From NCBI GenBank assembly GCA_017302015.1, contig JAFLEE010000060.1, positions 1-34,205 on the forward strand: 34,205 nucleotides of DNA, in the 5' to 3' direction. The translations under genes and the position numbers were made by a program. The stretch's first letter is position 1. Every line of letters starts with the position of its first letter. Below, in pieces: positions 24,302 to 32,813 of this stretch. The DNA comes from Spirochaetota bacterium (GTDB lineage Bacteria > Spirochaetota > UBA12135 > COTS27 > JAFLEE01). The notes beneath the pieces are model-generated. The model was not told the origin of the DNA. It worked only from the letters and a program-made list of their open reading frames with translations, and ran no database searches.

Positions 24302-26559
24302 GGCTTGCTCCCGGATTTGGGGTCGAGGGCGCCCCGGATCTGGTCGGCGAGGAGGTTGGCGGGGAGGAGGAGCGCGAACATGGAGGCGAACGCGGCGAGG
24401 AGGGGCCAGGCCACCACCGGGTCGCGGCTTAATTCGAGGCGGGCGTCGTTGATCATCACGCCCCAACTGCCCGTGCCCGGGTCGACGCCGATGCCGAGGT
24501 AGGAGAGGGTGGCCTCCGCCAGCACCAGGGCGCTGAAGGCGAGGGCCAGGTTCACGAGCACCAGGTAGGTGAGGTTGGGGATGACATGGCAGCGCAGGAT
24601 GCGGGCGTCCCGGGCGCCCAGGGCCCGGGCCGAGGCGATGAAGGGGAGTTCGCGCAACTTGAGGGTCTCGCCGCGCATGAGGCGGCACAGGTCGGTCCAC
24701 CCCGTGAGGCCCAGCACCACGCAGATCTGCCAGAGCCCCTGGCCGAAGAGGAGCACGAAGGCCATGACGAGGAGCACCCCGGGGATCGCGGAGATGAGCG
24801 TGTAGAGGTACTGCACTAGGTCGTCGACCCAGCCCCCGTACCATCCCGCCGCCACCCCGAGTAGCAGCGCGAAGGGGAGGGCGAGGAGCGTGGTGAGGAT
24901 GCCGATGAGCACCGCGGTGCGCACGCCCTTCACCGCCCTCAGGAAGACATCGCTGCCGGCCTTGTCGGTGCCCATGGGGTGGCGCCCCGGGTGCTTGAGG
25001 GTCTCTTTGCGCCGCTCTCCGGTACTGGGATCGGTGGTGTTGACGAAGAGGGTCTTGGCGAAGGGCGCCGAATAGGTTTTCTCGGAGAGGTCGGCGATCT
25101 TCGCCACCGGGGCCCCCGCGAGCCTCCACGCCGAGAGGAGCCCCGCGTCGAGGAGTGAAGTCGCTTGTTGGGCCCGCGCTGGCTCGGCGGTCCGGGGATC
25201 GAGGACGACCTTACCGGCGCTGTCTTTCACGATTTCCCGCCAGCGCACCGAATCGAGCCAGGCGATGGCGATGAAGAAGAGCACCACAGCGAGGCAGCCT
25301 TGTGCGAGGCGGCTCGATGCGAGGGTCGCCTTGAGGCGCTGGCCCTCGAGGGTCCGCATGAGGAGGAGCGGGAGGAGGATCAGCGCCGCCAAGGCCAGAG
25401 CGGCGCCCAAGTTTCCCGGCCAGAGGGCGGGGGTGGCGGGCGCGGCGGCGGCGAGGGGCGCGGCGGCCTGTACCGCGCGGATGGCCGGATCGCTCAAGTG
25501 GCCGACGATGGCGAGGACGAGCGTGGCCCCCACCACGAAGAGCCAGACCGGCAGGAGCCTTCCCGCCTTCTTCCCCCCGAGGCGGATGCGGGGGTCGACG
25601 AGGAGATAGGCGAAGTCGGTGAGCAGCAGGCCCAGGATGGTGAGGAGGGAGCCGAAGAAGACCATGGCCCGCACGATGGCGAAGTCCTTCTGGTTGAGGG
25701 CGTCGAGGGTGTAATTGCCCAGGCCCGGGATGGCGAAGAACGACTCGAGGAGCAGGCTGCCCATGACGAGGAAGGGCAACCCCGCGACCACCGCGGTGGC
25801 GATGGGCACGAGGGAACTGCGCAGCACGTGCAGCGAGAGCACGCGGGATTCGGGGAGGCCCTTGGCCCGGGCGGTGCGCACGTAGTCCCGCCCCAATTCC
25901 TCCTCGAAGAGCGCCCGGTAGAACCGCACCGAGGCGCCCGTGCCCGCCACGAGGGAGATCAGGACGGGGCCGATGACGAAGCGCCACGCGTCGAGGCCAT
26001 CGGCCCAGCCGCTGACGGGGATCCACATCCACCCCTTCCCCAGGAGGGCCTGGATCCCGATGATATAGAAGAGGCCCGAGATCGACATGAGGGCGACGAG
26101 GGCGGCGTCGATGCCCCGCTCGGCGCGGGCGCCCTTGAAGCGGGCGAAGGCGAGGGCCAGGGCCAAATGCAGCAGCAGGCCGAGGGCCATGGCCGGCAGC
26201 GTCACCATGAGGCTCGGCCCTATGCGCCGCACGAGTTCGGTGCGCACCGGGTGGGCGTCGACGTCGCTGCGGCCGAAGTCGAGGAGGAAGAGGCGGGCGT
26301 TCTTCTCGAAAAAGATCGTCTCGGTGGCCTTCTTGAGGCCCGCTTCCTTGGCGTTCCAGAACCGGGGGCGGTCGTAGCCGCGTTCCCGCATCCACGCCGC
26401 GATCTGCTCGGGGCGGACATTGCGGCCGCCGAGGGCCTGGCGGGCCTGGTCTTGGGGGGGATTGACGAGGAAGAAGAGGAGGAAGGTGATGAGGTTCACC
26501 CCGATGAGGATCGGGAACAGGTAGAGGAGCCTGCGCAGCAGATAACTAAGCACGAGCAT
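24298..26559 (-). CDS. Single-chain OppB-OppC fused ABC transporter permease
   Basis: A 753-residue membrane protein containing both permease halves of an Opp/Dpp-type importer. Residues about 1-345 form the OppB half: LSYLLRRLLYLFPILIGVN at the N-terminus, the EAA loop YVRTARAKGLPESRVL, and the ending DPRIRLGG. A middle part (about 346-510) has extra hydrophobic segments and a soluble stretch. From about 525 the OppC half begins with HPMGTDKAGSDVFLRAVKGVR (Met529), then WYGGWVDDLVQYLYTLISAIPG, a second EAA loop ASARALGARDARIL, and LAEATLSYLGIGV. In most bacteria these are two genes. There is no stop or frame change, so the fusion is genuine in this sequence. ATG 26559 overlaps the binding-protein gene by 14 bases behind AAGGGGA; GTG 26553 is an alternative start. 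Confidence 0.88.
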   Translation of the reverse strand: MLVLSYLLRRLLYLFPILIGVNLITFLLFFLVNPPQDQARQALGGRNVRPEQIAAWMRERGYDRPRFWNAKEAGLKKATETIFFEKNARLFLLDFGRSDVDAHPVRTELVRRIGPSLMVTLPAMALGLLLHLALALAFARFKGARAERGIDAALVALMSISGLFYIIGIQALLGKGWMWIPVSGWADGLDAWRFVIGPVLISLVAGTGASVRFYRALFEEELGRDYVRTARAKGLPESRVLSLHVLRSSLVPIATAVVAGLPFLVMGSLLLESFFAIPGLGNYTLDALNQKDFAIVRAMVFFGSLLTILGLLLTDFAYLLVDPRIRLGGKKAGRLLPVWLFVVGATLVLAIVGHLSDPAIRAVQAAAPLAAAAPATPALWPGNLGAALALAALILLPLLLMRTLEGQRLKATLASSRLAQGCLAVVLFFIAIAWLDSVRWREIVKDSAGKVVLDPRTAEPARAQQATSLLDAGLLSAWRLAGAPVAKIADLSEKTYSAPFAKTLFVNTTDPSTGERRKETLKHPGRHPMGTDKAGSDVFLRAVKGVRTAVLIGILTTLLALPFALLLGVAAGWYGGWVDDLVQYLYTLISAIPGVLLVMAFVLLFGQGLWQICVVLGLTGWTDLCRLMRGETLKLRELPFIASARALGARDARILRCHVIPNLTYLVLVNLALAFSALVLAEATLSYLGIGVDPGTGSWGVMINDARLELSRDPVVAWPLLAAFASMFALLLPANLLADQIRGALDPKSGSKP

Positions 26560-28768
26560 TCCCCTTGGCGCGCCAGGCCGCATCGGCTCGACGCCGGCGC
26601 CAGACCCAGAGGCCGCCGCCCAAGAGGGCCGCCAAGCCCAGAAGGAGCGGCCAGAGCGCGGGCCGGTTCCATTCATGGCGCTTGGCTTCCCTGAGGGCGG
26701 GCTCGAGGCGCTGGTACTTGCGGCCGCTATTGATGAACGAGGCGGGCTTGATATTGGAGAGCCAGGGCTGGACGAGGGCGTAGGTGACGGGGTGGAAGCC
26801 CCAGATCCACGGGCCGTCTTCCCAGGCGATGCGCACCAGGTCGGCGATCACCGCGCGGCGCTCGGGCCCGTCGGTCATGACGCGCATCTTCTCGAAGCCC
26901 CGGTCGAAGGCCGCGCTCTCATAATTGGCGGCGTTCTCCCCGCCCCCTCCGGCCATGGCGTTGGGGCCGTAGAGCAGGAAGAAGAGGTTCTCAGCGTCGG
27001 GATAATCGGCGTTCCATCCCCAGGAGAAAAATTGGGAAGTGCCCTTCTCCATTTTTTCCCGGAATTGCCGGTAGGTGGTGTTGCGGAAGCGGAGTTGGAT
27101 GCCGAGTTTGGCCATTTGCTTGGTCATCCAATTCATCTCGCTCTGGAACCCGGTCTGCCCCGCGTTCGCCCCGTCGAAGGAGAGCACCAAGGGCCCCTCG
27201 GGGCCGACGCCTCCCGGGTAGCCCGCTTCGGCCAGGAGCGCCTTCGCCTCGTCGAGGGATCGGCGCTGGGCGCCCTTCGGCCCCGGGCGGTAGACCATGG
27301 GGTTCACGTCCCCCTCCTCGTAGCCCGGTACGCCCGGCACCAGGGGCGACATGGCGGGCACGCCCCGGCCGTTTAGGAAGATCTGCAGGTATTCTTCGAC
27401 GTCGAAGGCGATGGCGATGGCGCGCCTGAGTTTTTTGCGTTTCTCGTCGAGTCCGCCGACGACGGGATCCCGCATATTGAACGACCAATAGTGCACGCTC
27501 GAGTCGGGCTCCAGCAGCAGCGACATGCCCTTGGCCGCGGGCTCGCCCCCGAGTTCGGGCTTCCCCCGGCCCGGTTTGATGACCGCGTCGAAGCTGTCTT
27601 CGGTGATGCCCGAGGCGTCGTACCAGCCCTGGAGGAATTTATTCCAGCGGGGGAGGCTCTCCTTCTCGTAGCAGAGCACCACGCGGTCGATGAAGGGGAG
27701 CGCCTTGCCCGCGTCGGCGAGCAGGCCGGCTCCCCGGTCTCCCGGGGCCCCCTCGGTGGGATAGGTTCCGTGGACGTAATGGGCGTTCTTCTCCATGGCG
27801 ATCTGGCGGTTGCGCTCGGCGCGCACCAGGCGATAGGGCCCCGTGCCCACGGGCCAGCGGTCGAGGGAGATGTCTTTGCGGGAGAGCGCGCCCTGGGCGT
27901 AGAAGCGCTCGACCTCAGCGGGCACCGGCCCGAAGAAGGGCAGGGTCATCCATTGGAGGAGTTGGGGATATTTTTTTACGAGCACGATCTCGAACTCGAA
28001 CTCGGAGAGCACGCGCACGCCGGAGAATGGGATCTTCTCGAGATCGATGAGGAGGGGATGCTCGCGCTCGTCCTTGGCCCGGTCGTAAAGGGCGCCGCCT
28101 TGGGTTTTGCGCCGCGCGCGCTCTCCGTCGACGGCGGCCTGGATCACCTCGCGGCAAGCGGTGAAGCCCTCCACCACATCGGCGAGAGTGGAAGCCAGGG
28201 GGCTCTCGAAGAGCGGATGGGCCAGGCGCTTCCATTGGTAAACGAAATCGGCGGCCACGGCGGGTCGGGTGGCGGCGGCCGGGAGGTCGAGGGGCCGTTT
28301 CGCCCCGTCGAGATCCCGGTCAGAAAGCGAGGCAAAGCGCGCCCGCCCATCGGCGGTCCGGACGAAGGCCGGGTGTTCTCCATAGAAGAGATTGGTCTTG
28401 AGGCGAACGCGCAGCACCGCCCGGGCCACAAGGTCGGCCGGCGGATCCCCGGGGAGCGGCCGCCCCGCCGCGTCGTAATAGGCGAAGGTCGGAAGTTCCC
28501 GGGCGGCCAGGGGGGAGAGTTCGAAGGGGCGCTTCAGGTAATGGAACTCGACGGGGGGCTCGATGACCAGGGCGAGCACCTGGTACTCGTCGCTGCTATA
28601 GGCGCGCGCGATGTCGAAATGCTTGGGGAGTTGAAAAAAACTGGTGTAGAAGACGGGCTTGCCGGCCTCGGCGACGGGATGGGGCCGGCTGAGTTCGCAC
28701 GAGGCGAGGAGCGCGAAGGCGAGGAGCGTAAAGCAAAACCGGAAGGGGGAGGCGGGTAGGGATGCCAT
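26546..28768 (-). CDS. Extracellular solute-binding protein, family 5 (Opp/Dpp type), with C-terminal membrane anchor
   Basis: About 740 residues. A lipoprotein signal ends in ALLASC (Cys24 from the start chosen), followed by a family 5 binding protein: FDIARAYSSDEYQVLALVIEP, RWPVGTGPYRL, and a YPGG / LAEAGYP region. The ligand is typically an oligopeptide. Two oddities: the protein is about 200 residues longer than usual, and it ends in a hydrophobic helix (ALWPLLLGLAALLGGGLWVW) followed by RRRR, which looks like a second membrane anchor. I take ATG 28768 as start because a promoter -10 candidate covers the upstream ATG at 28786; 28786 remains possible. It is the first gene of the transporter operon and diverges from the sigma factor operon. 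Confidence 0.86.
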   Translation of the reverse strand: MASLPASPFRFCFTLLAFALLASCELSRPHPVAEAGKPVFYTSFFQLPKHFDIARAYSSDEYQVLALVIEPPVEFHYLKRPFELSPLAARELPTFAYYDAAGRPLPGDPPADLVARAVLRVRLKTNLFYGEHPAFVRTADGRARFASLSDRDLDGAKRPLDLPAAATRPAVAADFVYQWKRLAHPLFESPLASTLADVVEGFTACREVIQAAVDGERARRKTQGGALYDRAKDEREHPLLIDLEKIPFSGVRVLSEFEFEIVLVKKYPQLLQWMTLPFFGPVPAEVERFYAQGALSRKDISLDRWPVGTGPYRLVRAERNRQIAMEKNAHYVHGTYPTEGAPGDRGAGLLADAGKALPFIDRVVLCYEKESLPRWNKFLQGWYDASGITEDSFDAVIKPGRGKPELGGEPAAKGMSLLLEPDSSVHYWSFNMRDPVVGGLDEKRKKLRRAIAIAFDVEEYLQIFLNGRGVPAMSPLVPGVPGYEEGDVNPMVYRPGPKGAQRRSLDEAKALLAEAGYPGGVGPEGPLVLSFDGANAGQTGFQSEMNWMTKQMAKLGIQLRFRNTTYRQFREKMEKGTSQFFSWGWNADYPDAENLFFLLYGPNAMAGGGGENAANYESAAFDRGFEKMRVMTDGPERRAVIADLVRIAWEDGPWIWGFHPVTYALVQPWLSNIKPASFINSGRKYQRLEPALREAKRHEWNRPALWPLLLGLAALLGGGLWVWRRRRADAAWRAKGNARA

Positions 28769-28776
28769 GGCCGGAT

Positions 28777-28866
28777 GGGCAATCATACCCTATCCCCCGG
28801 CGCTTTCCCCGGCTTCGGCGCCCCCCGCCCGATTGAAAGATGGCCCTTTCGCGGGTATGATTGCCC
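28777..28866. promoter_or_regulatory. 14-bp perfect inverted repeat spanning the divergent promoters of the transporter and sigma operons
   Basis: GGGCAATCATACCC (28777-28790) and GGGTATGATTGCCC (28853-28866) are exact reverse complements 62 bases apart. Each strand therefore carries GGGTATGATTGCCC pointing toward its own operon, with TATGAT in -10 position. GAAAG lies 15-16 bases upstream of TATGAT on both strands. One protein, or one sigma factor, could thus act on both promoters. Confidence 0.5.
28833..28861 (+). promoter_or_regulatory. Promoter candidate for the sigma/anti-sigma/caspase operon
   Basis: TTGAAA (28833-28838) and TATGAT (28856-28861) are 17 bases apart. The predicted start near 28868 gives a leader of about 113 bases before ATG 28981. 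The -10 lies inside the right arm of the 14-bp inverted repeat, so a bound repressor would block it. Confidence 0.45.
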
Positions 28867-28980
28867 GAAGCCTCCGGGGAAAAAAAACGGGAATCAGGTG
28901 CAAAAAATGGCCGCGCCGGTGATCCAATCCCATGGGCCCCTCCCTCCTCCCGATCCCGCTTCGATGCGGCGGGCGCTGCG

Positions 28981-29502
28981 ATGAGCGAGCCCATCAGTCA
29001 CGGGGAACTCGCCCGGCTCTACCGCCAGTACGGCCCCATGGTCCTGCGGCGCTGCCGGTTCCTCCTGCGTGACGAGGAAAAAGCCATGGACGCCCTCCAG
29101 GATGTCTTCGTGGAATTGGTGCGCCACCGCGACCGCCTGCGCGCCGATTTCCCCTCGAGCCTCCTCTACCGCATCGCCACCCACGTCTGCCTCAATCTCC
29201 TGCGCGCCGCGCGGCGCAAGGGCGCCCTCCAAGAGAACGAGGCTTTCGCCGGCGCCCCCAGCCACGAGAGCGGCTACGAACGGGCGGAGGACCGCCTGCT
29301 CCTCGACGCCGTCTTCGAGGCGGAGGATTCCGATACCCGGGCCTTGGCCCTCATGTACCACGGCGACGGCATGACCCTCGACGAACTCGCCCAAGTCTTC
29401 CGACTCTCCATCTCCGGCGTGCGCAAGCGGCTACTGAAATTCCAGGAGCGGGCCTCGCAGCGGCTGCGGACCCCCGTCCCCAAGGAGCTCGGCCATGGCT
29501 GA
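28981..29502 (+). CDS. ECF-type RNA polymerase sigma factor
   Basis: A 173-residue sigma-70 family protein with region 2 (about 10-80: LYRQYGPMVLRRC, EEKAMDALQDVFVELV, SLLYRIATHVCLNLLR) and region 4 (about 118-165: ALALMYHGDGMTLDELAQVFRL then SISGVRKRLLKF), without regions 1 and 3, as in ECF sigma factors. The ATG at 28981 has only a weak GGCGGG upstream. The stop overlaps the start of the anti-sigma gene by eight bases, so the two are coupled. It diverges from the peptide transporter with shared promoter elements. It would direct polymerase to a small regulon, perhaps including its own operon. Specificity class cannot be set from sequence by eye. Confidence 0.88.
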   Translation: MSEPISHGELARLYRQYGPMVLRRCRFLLRDEEKAMDALQDVFVELVRHRDRLRADFPSSLLYRIATHVCLNLLRAARRKGALQENEAFAGAPSHESGYERAEDRLLLDAVFEAEDSDTRALALMYHGDGMTLDELAQVFRLSISGVRKRLLKFQERASQRLRTPVPKELGHG

Positions 29503-30316
29503 GAAACTCTCGAACCTGCTTTTGGAACGCTTCCTGCTGGGCGAGGTGACGCCCCAGGAAAAAACGCGGGTCGAGGCCGCCTTGAACTCGGATCCCGAAA
29601 CCGCGCGCCGCCTCGATGCGCTTCGCCGCGAGACCGAGGCGTTCTTCCAGGCCCATCCCGAGGGCCAGGTCGTCCCGGGCATCGAGGCGCGCCTGGAACG
29701 CGCCCAGCTCTCCGGTGTCGAGGGGAAGAAGCGCTTCCCCATCCAGGCTTGGCTCATCCCCGCGCTCACCCTGCTCCTCGTCGTCGGCCTCGCGCCCCTT
29801 TGGATGGACCGGGGGAGCACCGACGCCATCGTGCCCATTTCGCCGGGTGTCCCCTATCCGGAGGGTTCCCGCGCGTTTGCGATGGAGCGCTACAAGGGCG
29901 GGGATGAGATCGCGCTCTACCGGCAAGGGGCTCCGGGGTCGGAGCCCGAGCGCCTCACGAATAGGCAATCGGTGCGCCCGGGGGATCGCCTACAATTGGC
30001 CTACACGTCGGCGGGATCCCCCCAAGGGGTCCTCTTCTCCGTGGACTCCGCCGGGGTCTTGACCTGGCACTATCCCGCCAAGGCCCCCGAAGCCCGCGCT
30101 CCCCTGCCCAAACTCGTGATGGGAAAAAGGCAATTTTTGGGGGATTCCTACGAACTCGACGCCACGGCGGGGGAAGAGCGCTTCTATCTCGTCACCTGTG
30201 CGGTCTCGGTGGCCCCCGCTCTCATCTTGGGCGGCGCCGCCCGCCTCGCGCGGAGTACCGACGCCCAATTCCCCGGCTGCGTGGTCACCGTATTCTCGGT
30301 GGTGAAGCGGCCTTGA
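29495..30316 (+). CDS. Membrane anti-sigma factor with periplasmic DUF4384-like domain
   Basis: A 273-residue protein. The N-terminal cytoplasmic part (about 1-75) has LLERFLLGEVTPQEKTRVEAAL and DPETARRLDALRRETEAF, the helical layout of anti-sigma domains, but no H-x3-C-x2-C zinc motif. A single membrane helix covers about 81-104 (FPIQAWLIPALTLLLVVGLA). The outer part (about 110-273) is beta-rich and contains RPGDRLQLAY, GVLFSVDSAGVLTWHYP and a FYLV strand, resembling DUF4384-type sensor domains. It overlaps the sigma gene upstream by eight bases and the caspase gene downstream by four. The simplest role is to hold the sigma factor at the membrane until the outer domain senses a ligand or is cut. 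Partner assignment is inferred from gene order. Confidence 0.76.
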   Translation: MAEKLSNLLLERFLLGEVTPQEKTRVEAALNSDPETARRLDALRRETEAFFQAHPEGQVVPGIEARLERAQLSGVEGKKRFPIQAWLIPALTLLLVVGLAPLWMDRGSTDAIVPISPGVPYPEGSRAFAMERYKGGDEIALYRQGAPGSEPERLTNRQSVRPGDRLQLAYTSAGSPQGVLFSVDSAGVLTWHYPAKAPEARAPLPKLVMGKRQFLGDSYELDATAGEERFYLVTCAVSVAPALILGGAARLARSTDAQFPGCVVTVFSVVKRP

Positions 30317-31860
30317 GTTACCGGGCCGTACCCCTCCTCTTCGCCGTCCTGCTGGCCGGATGGCTGGCGGCCGAGGAGGGCCGGGGCCCGGCCTTGCGGC
30401 GCTCGGCGCTCTTCGTCGGCGCCCACGACGGTGGCCCCGACCGGGAACCCCTGCGCCACGCCCACGCCGACGCGGAGACGCTCTCGCGGGTCTTCCTCGA
30501 ACTCGGGGGGGTCGCGACCAACGACGGCGAACTCCTCCTCGAGCCCAGCGCCCTCGCCCTGCTTTCCAAACTCGACGCGGTCCACCGCCGCCTCGCCGAA
30601 GAGCGGGGGAAGGCGGCGCGCAGCGAGTTCGTCTTCTATTATTCGGGGCATTCCGACGAGAAGGGCCTCCTCCTCGGCCGCTCGCGCATCGAGTACGGCG
30701 AACTCCGCCGCCGCATAGGCGAGCTCCCCGCCGACTTGCGCCTGGTCATCCTCGATTCGTGCGCCTCGGGGGCCTTCACCCGGGCCAAGGGCGGCGTGAA
30801 GCGCCGGGCCTTCCTCTCCGATCCCGCCCTTTCCGCCCGGGGGTTCGCCGCCCTCACCTCCAGTTCGCCCGGCGAACTCTCCATGGAATCCGACCGCCTC
30901 GGGGGCTCGTTCTTCACCCTGGCCCTGGTGGCGGGCCTGCGCGGCGGCGCCGATAGCCGGGGCGCCGGGCGCGTGAACCTCGACGAAGCCTACCAGTACG
31001 CCTACCGCGAAACGGTGGAGAAGACCGCGGCCCTGGGGCGCGCCGCCCAGCACCCCCTCTTCGAGGTCCAACTCGCCGGGGCGGGGGAGGTGGTGCTCAC
31101 CGACTTGCGCGACCACGCGGCGACCCTGGTCCTCGAGCCGGCCCTCGAGGGCCTCGTCACGGTGCGCAGCGGGGTCGGGCGGCTGGTCTCCCAGGCGCGC
31201 AAAGAGAAGGGGCAGGAACTCGCCCAGGCGCTCGTGCCGGGAAATTATGCGATTCGAATAGATAAATCAGGCGAGGCGTGGACGGCGGATGCGCTCCTGG
31301 AGGGCCCGGCGCGCCTGCGGTTGGGCCCCCCGGCGTTCACCCGGCTCTCCAACCGCGACCCGGTTCGCGACCCCCGGGCCATGCGGGCGGTGAACACCGG
31401 GGGCCAATTGCTCCTGGGCTCCGTGGCCGGCGGGGTGGGGGCCGCGGGGGGCACCTTCCTCTTCGGCCTTTTAGGCCACGCCCTCGACCCCGCCGCGCCC
31501 ATCGGGATCTACTCCACCCTCAACGCCCCGGTGGCCCTGGGTCTCCTCGGCTTCCTCGCCGGCGACATCGTGCTCTCCGCGGTGGCGGTCAACGGGGTCG
31601 GCGCCCTGGGCGATCATCGGGCGCCCCCGGGCGCGGCCTTCATCGGGGCCTCCGTGGGGACGGCCGTCGCGCTCCCGCTCATCCTCGCCATCGCCTACCG
31701 CAAGAGCGGGGTCGAGTTGCTCCCGGCGGTCTTGCCCGCCTTCCTCCCCGGCCTGGCCGCGACCCTGGCCTTCCAGATCGGGAAGAAACCGCTCCCCTTC
31801 GTCGGCTATGTCTTGCCGACGGGGTCGGGATGGCAGGCGGGCATCGTCGCTTCCTATTAA
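30313..31860 (+). CDS. Exported caspase-fold peptidase with hydrophobic C-terminal region
   Basis: A 515-residue protein. It starts at TTG 30313, overlapping the anti-sigma stop (TTGA), with a signal peptide (AVPLLFAVLLAGWLAAE). The caspase-like domain (about 30-260) has His113 in YYSGHSDEKG and Cys150 in VILDSCASGAF, the expected dyad order and spacing for peptidase C14. A beta-rich linker follows (about 265-345). The last 165 residues hold several glycine-rich hydrophobic stretches (GGQLLLGSVAGGVGAAGG and others), probably membrane-inserted. This places the protease on the same side as the outer domain of the anti-sigma factor. Gene order suggests that it cleaves, or is regulated by, that protein; this is inference. 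Its stop overlaps the convergent AraC stop (TTAA), leaving no room for a terminator. Confidence 0.82.
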   Translation: MSYRAVPLLFAVLLAGWLAAEEGRGPALRRSALFVGAHDGGPDREPLRHAHADAETLSRVFLELGGVATNDGELLLEPSALALLSKLDAVHRRLAEERGKAARSEFVFYYSGHSDEKGLLLGRSRIEYGELRRRIGELPADLRLVILDSCASGAFTRAKGGVKRRAFLSDPALSARGFAALTSSSPGELSMESDRLGGSFFTLALVAGLRGGADSRGAGRVNLDEAYQYAYRETVEKTAALGRAAQHPLFEVQLAGAGEVVLTDLRDHAATLVLEPALEGLVTVRSGVGRLVSQARKEKGQELAQALVPGNYAIRIDKSGEAWTADALLEGPARLRLGPPAFTRLSNRDPVRDPRAMRAVNTGGQLLLGSVAGGVGAAGGTFLFGLLGHALDPAAPIGIYSTLNAPVALGLLGFLAGDIVLSAVAVNGVGALGDHRAPPGAAFIGASVGTAVALPLILAIAYRKSGVELLPAVLPAFLPGLAATLAFQIGKKPLPFVGYVLPTGSGWQAGIVASY

Positions 31861-32813
31861 GCCGAAACGTCCCTTCGCCGCCAGGCGCCCGGGCTCATCC
31901 CCATCACGCGCCTGAATTGCCGGGCGAAATAATTCCCGTCGGAGAAGCCGCTGGCGCCGGCGATATCCACCACCGGGGTTTCTAGGTCCCGCAGCAGGCG
32001 GCAGGCGTGGTGGATGCGGAGTTTCAAGGCGTAATCGATGGGCGTGGTGCCGTAATGGGCCTTGAAGATCCGCTGGAATTGGCGGGGAGAGAGGCCGGCG
32101 AGGCCGGCGAGATCCCCCAGGCGCAGGGGCTCGAGGAAATTCTTCTCGAGGTGGCTCACGGCCACGGCGAGACGGTGCACCCCGTCGAGGGCGGGCTCGG
32201 AGGGGGCCACGTAGCGGCGGGAAACCCAGGCCACCAATTGGGTGAAGGCCCCCGAGAGCATCCCCTCGTAGCCCTCGCGCCGGGATTGGAACTCTTCGCC
32301 CATGGCATCGATCATGCGTTCGGCCTCCTTGAGTTCGGGGAGGGGAAGCCGCAGACGGCAGCGGAACTCGGCTGCGTTCCTGGCCGGCGGACCGAGCACG
32401 AAGAGGGCCTGGAAGCCGGCGAGCTTCTTGAGATAGGCGGCCGCGGGTTCCAGGAGCGCCGGGCCGAAGGCGAGATTGCACATCTCGAGTTCGTGGCAAT
32501 CGACGAAACCGTGGGAGGCGTCGCCCTGGAAGACATAGACGTCGCCGGCGGAGACGAAATGCCGCGCCCCCTGCACCAAGTGGGTGCCCGTGCCCCCGAG
32601 GATCACCACGAGTTCGGAATAATCGTGCGTATGTTCGTGGAAGGAGGCGAGGACCTTGGTTCGCCCGACCCGGAAGGGGAAGGCGGGATTGGCCCCCGGT
32701 GCCATGGAATAATGGTGGACTTTACCAATATTTTCACCGACTTCGGCGTGCTTCCCGGCGGGCCCCTCGCGGCGGGCGGGGCCTCGATGGGGGATTCGGC
32801 GTTTTTTTGGCAT
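31857..32813 (-). CDS. AraC-family regulator with N-terminal cupin sensor domain
   Basis: A protein of up to 318 residues. The N-terminal cupin domain contains HEHTHDYSELVVILGGTGTH and AGDVYVFQGD (about 60-105), the arabinose-binding-like fold used for ligand sensing. The C-terminal DNA-binding domain (about 215-318) has two helix-turn-helix motifs: LGDLAGLAGLSPRQFQRIFK, then VVDIAGASGFSDGNYFARQF and the family ending GMSPGAWRR. The gene is divergent from the URO-D-like gene, which it probably controls. The start is uncertain: ATG 32813 or an internal ATG near 32703, neither with a clear ribosome-binding site. It shares the GMSPGAWR ending with the broken AraC fragment at 34018-34092. Confidence 0.86.
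   Translation of the reverse strand: MPKKRRIPHRGPARREGPAGKHAEVGENIGKVHHYSMAPGANPAFPFRVGRTKVLASFHEHTHDYSELVVILGGTGTHLVQGARHFVSAGDVYVFQGDASHGFVDCHELEMCNLAFGPALLEPAAAYLKKLAGFQALFVLGPPARNAAEFRCRLRLPLPELKEAERMIDAMGEEFQSRREGYEGMLSGAFTQLVAWVSRRYVAPSEPALDGVHRLAVAVSHLEKNFLEPLRLGDLAGLAGLSPRQFQRIFKAHYGTTPIDYALKLRIHHACRLLRDLETPVVDIAGASGFSDGNYFARQFRRVMGMSPGAWRRRDVSA

Noticed and set aside
25165-26694. 509-codon plus-strand frame opposite the permease gene
   Set aside because: It is the antisense of a strongly recognised membrane protein gene. Its Glu/Gly/Arg-rich repetitive translation is typical of GC-rich shadow frames.
27491-28759. 422-codon plus-strand frame opposite the solute-binding protein gene
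   Set aside because: Antisense of a clear family 5 binding protein; no motif of its own.
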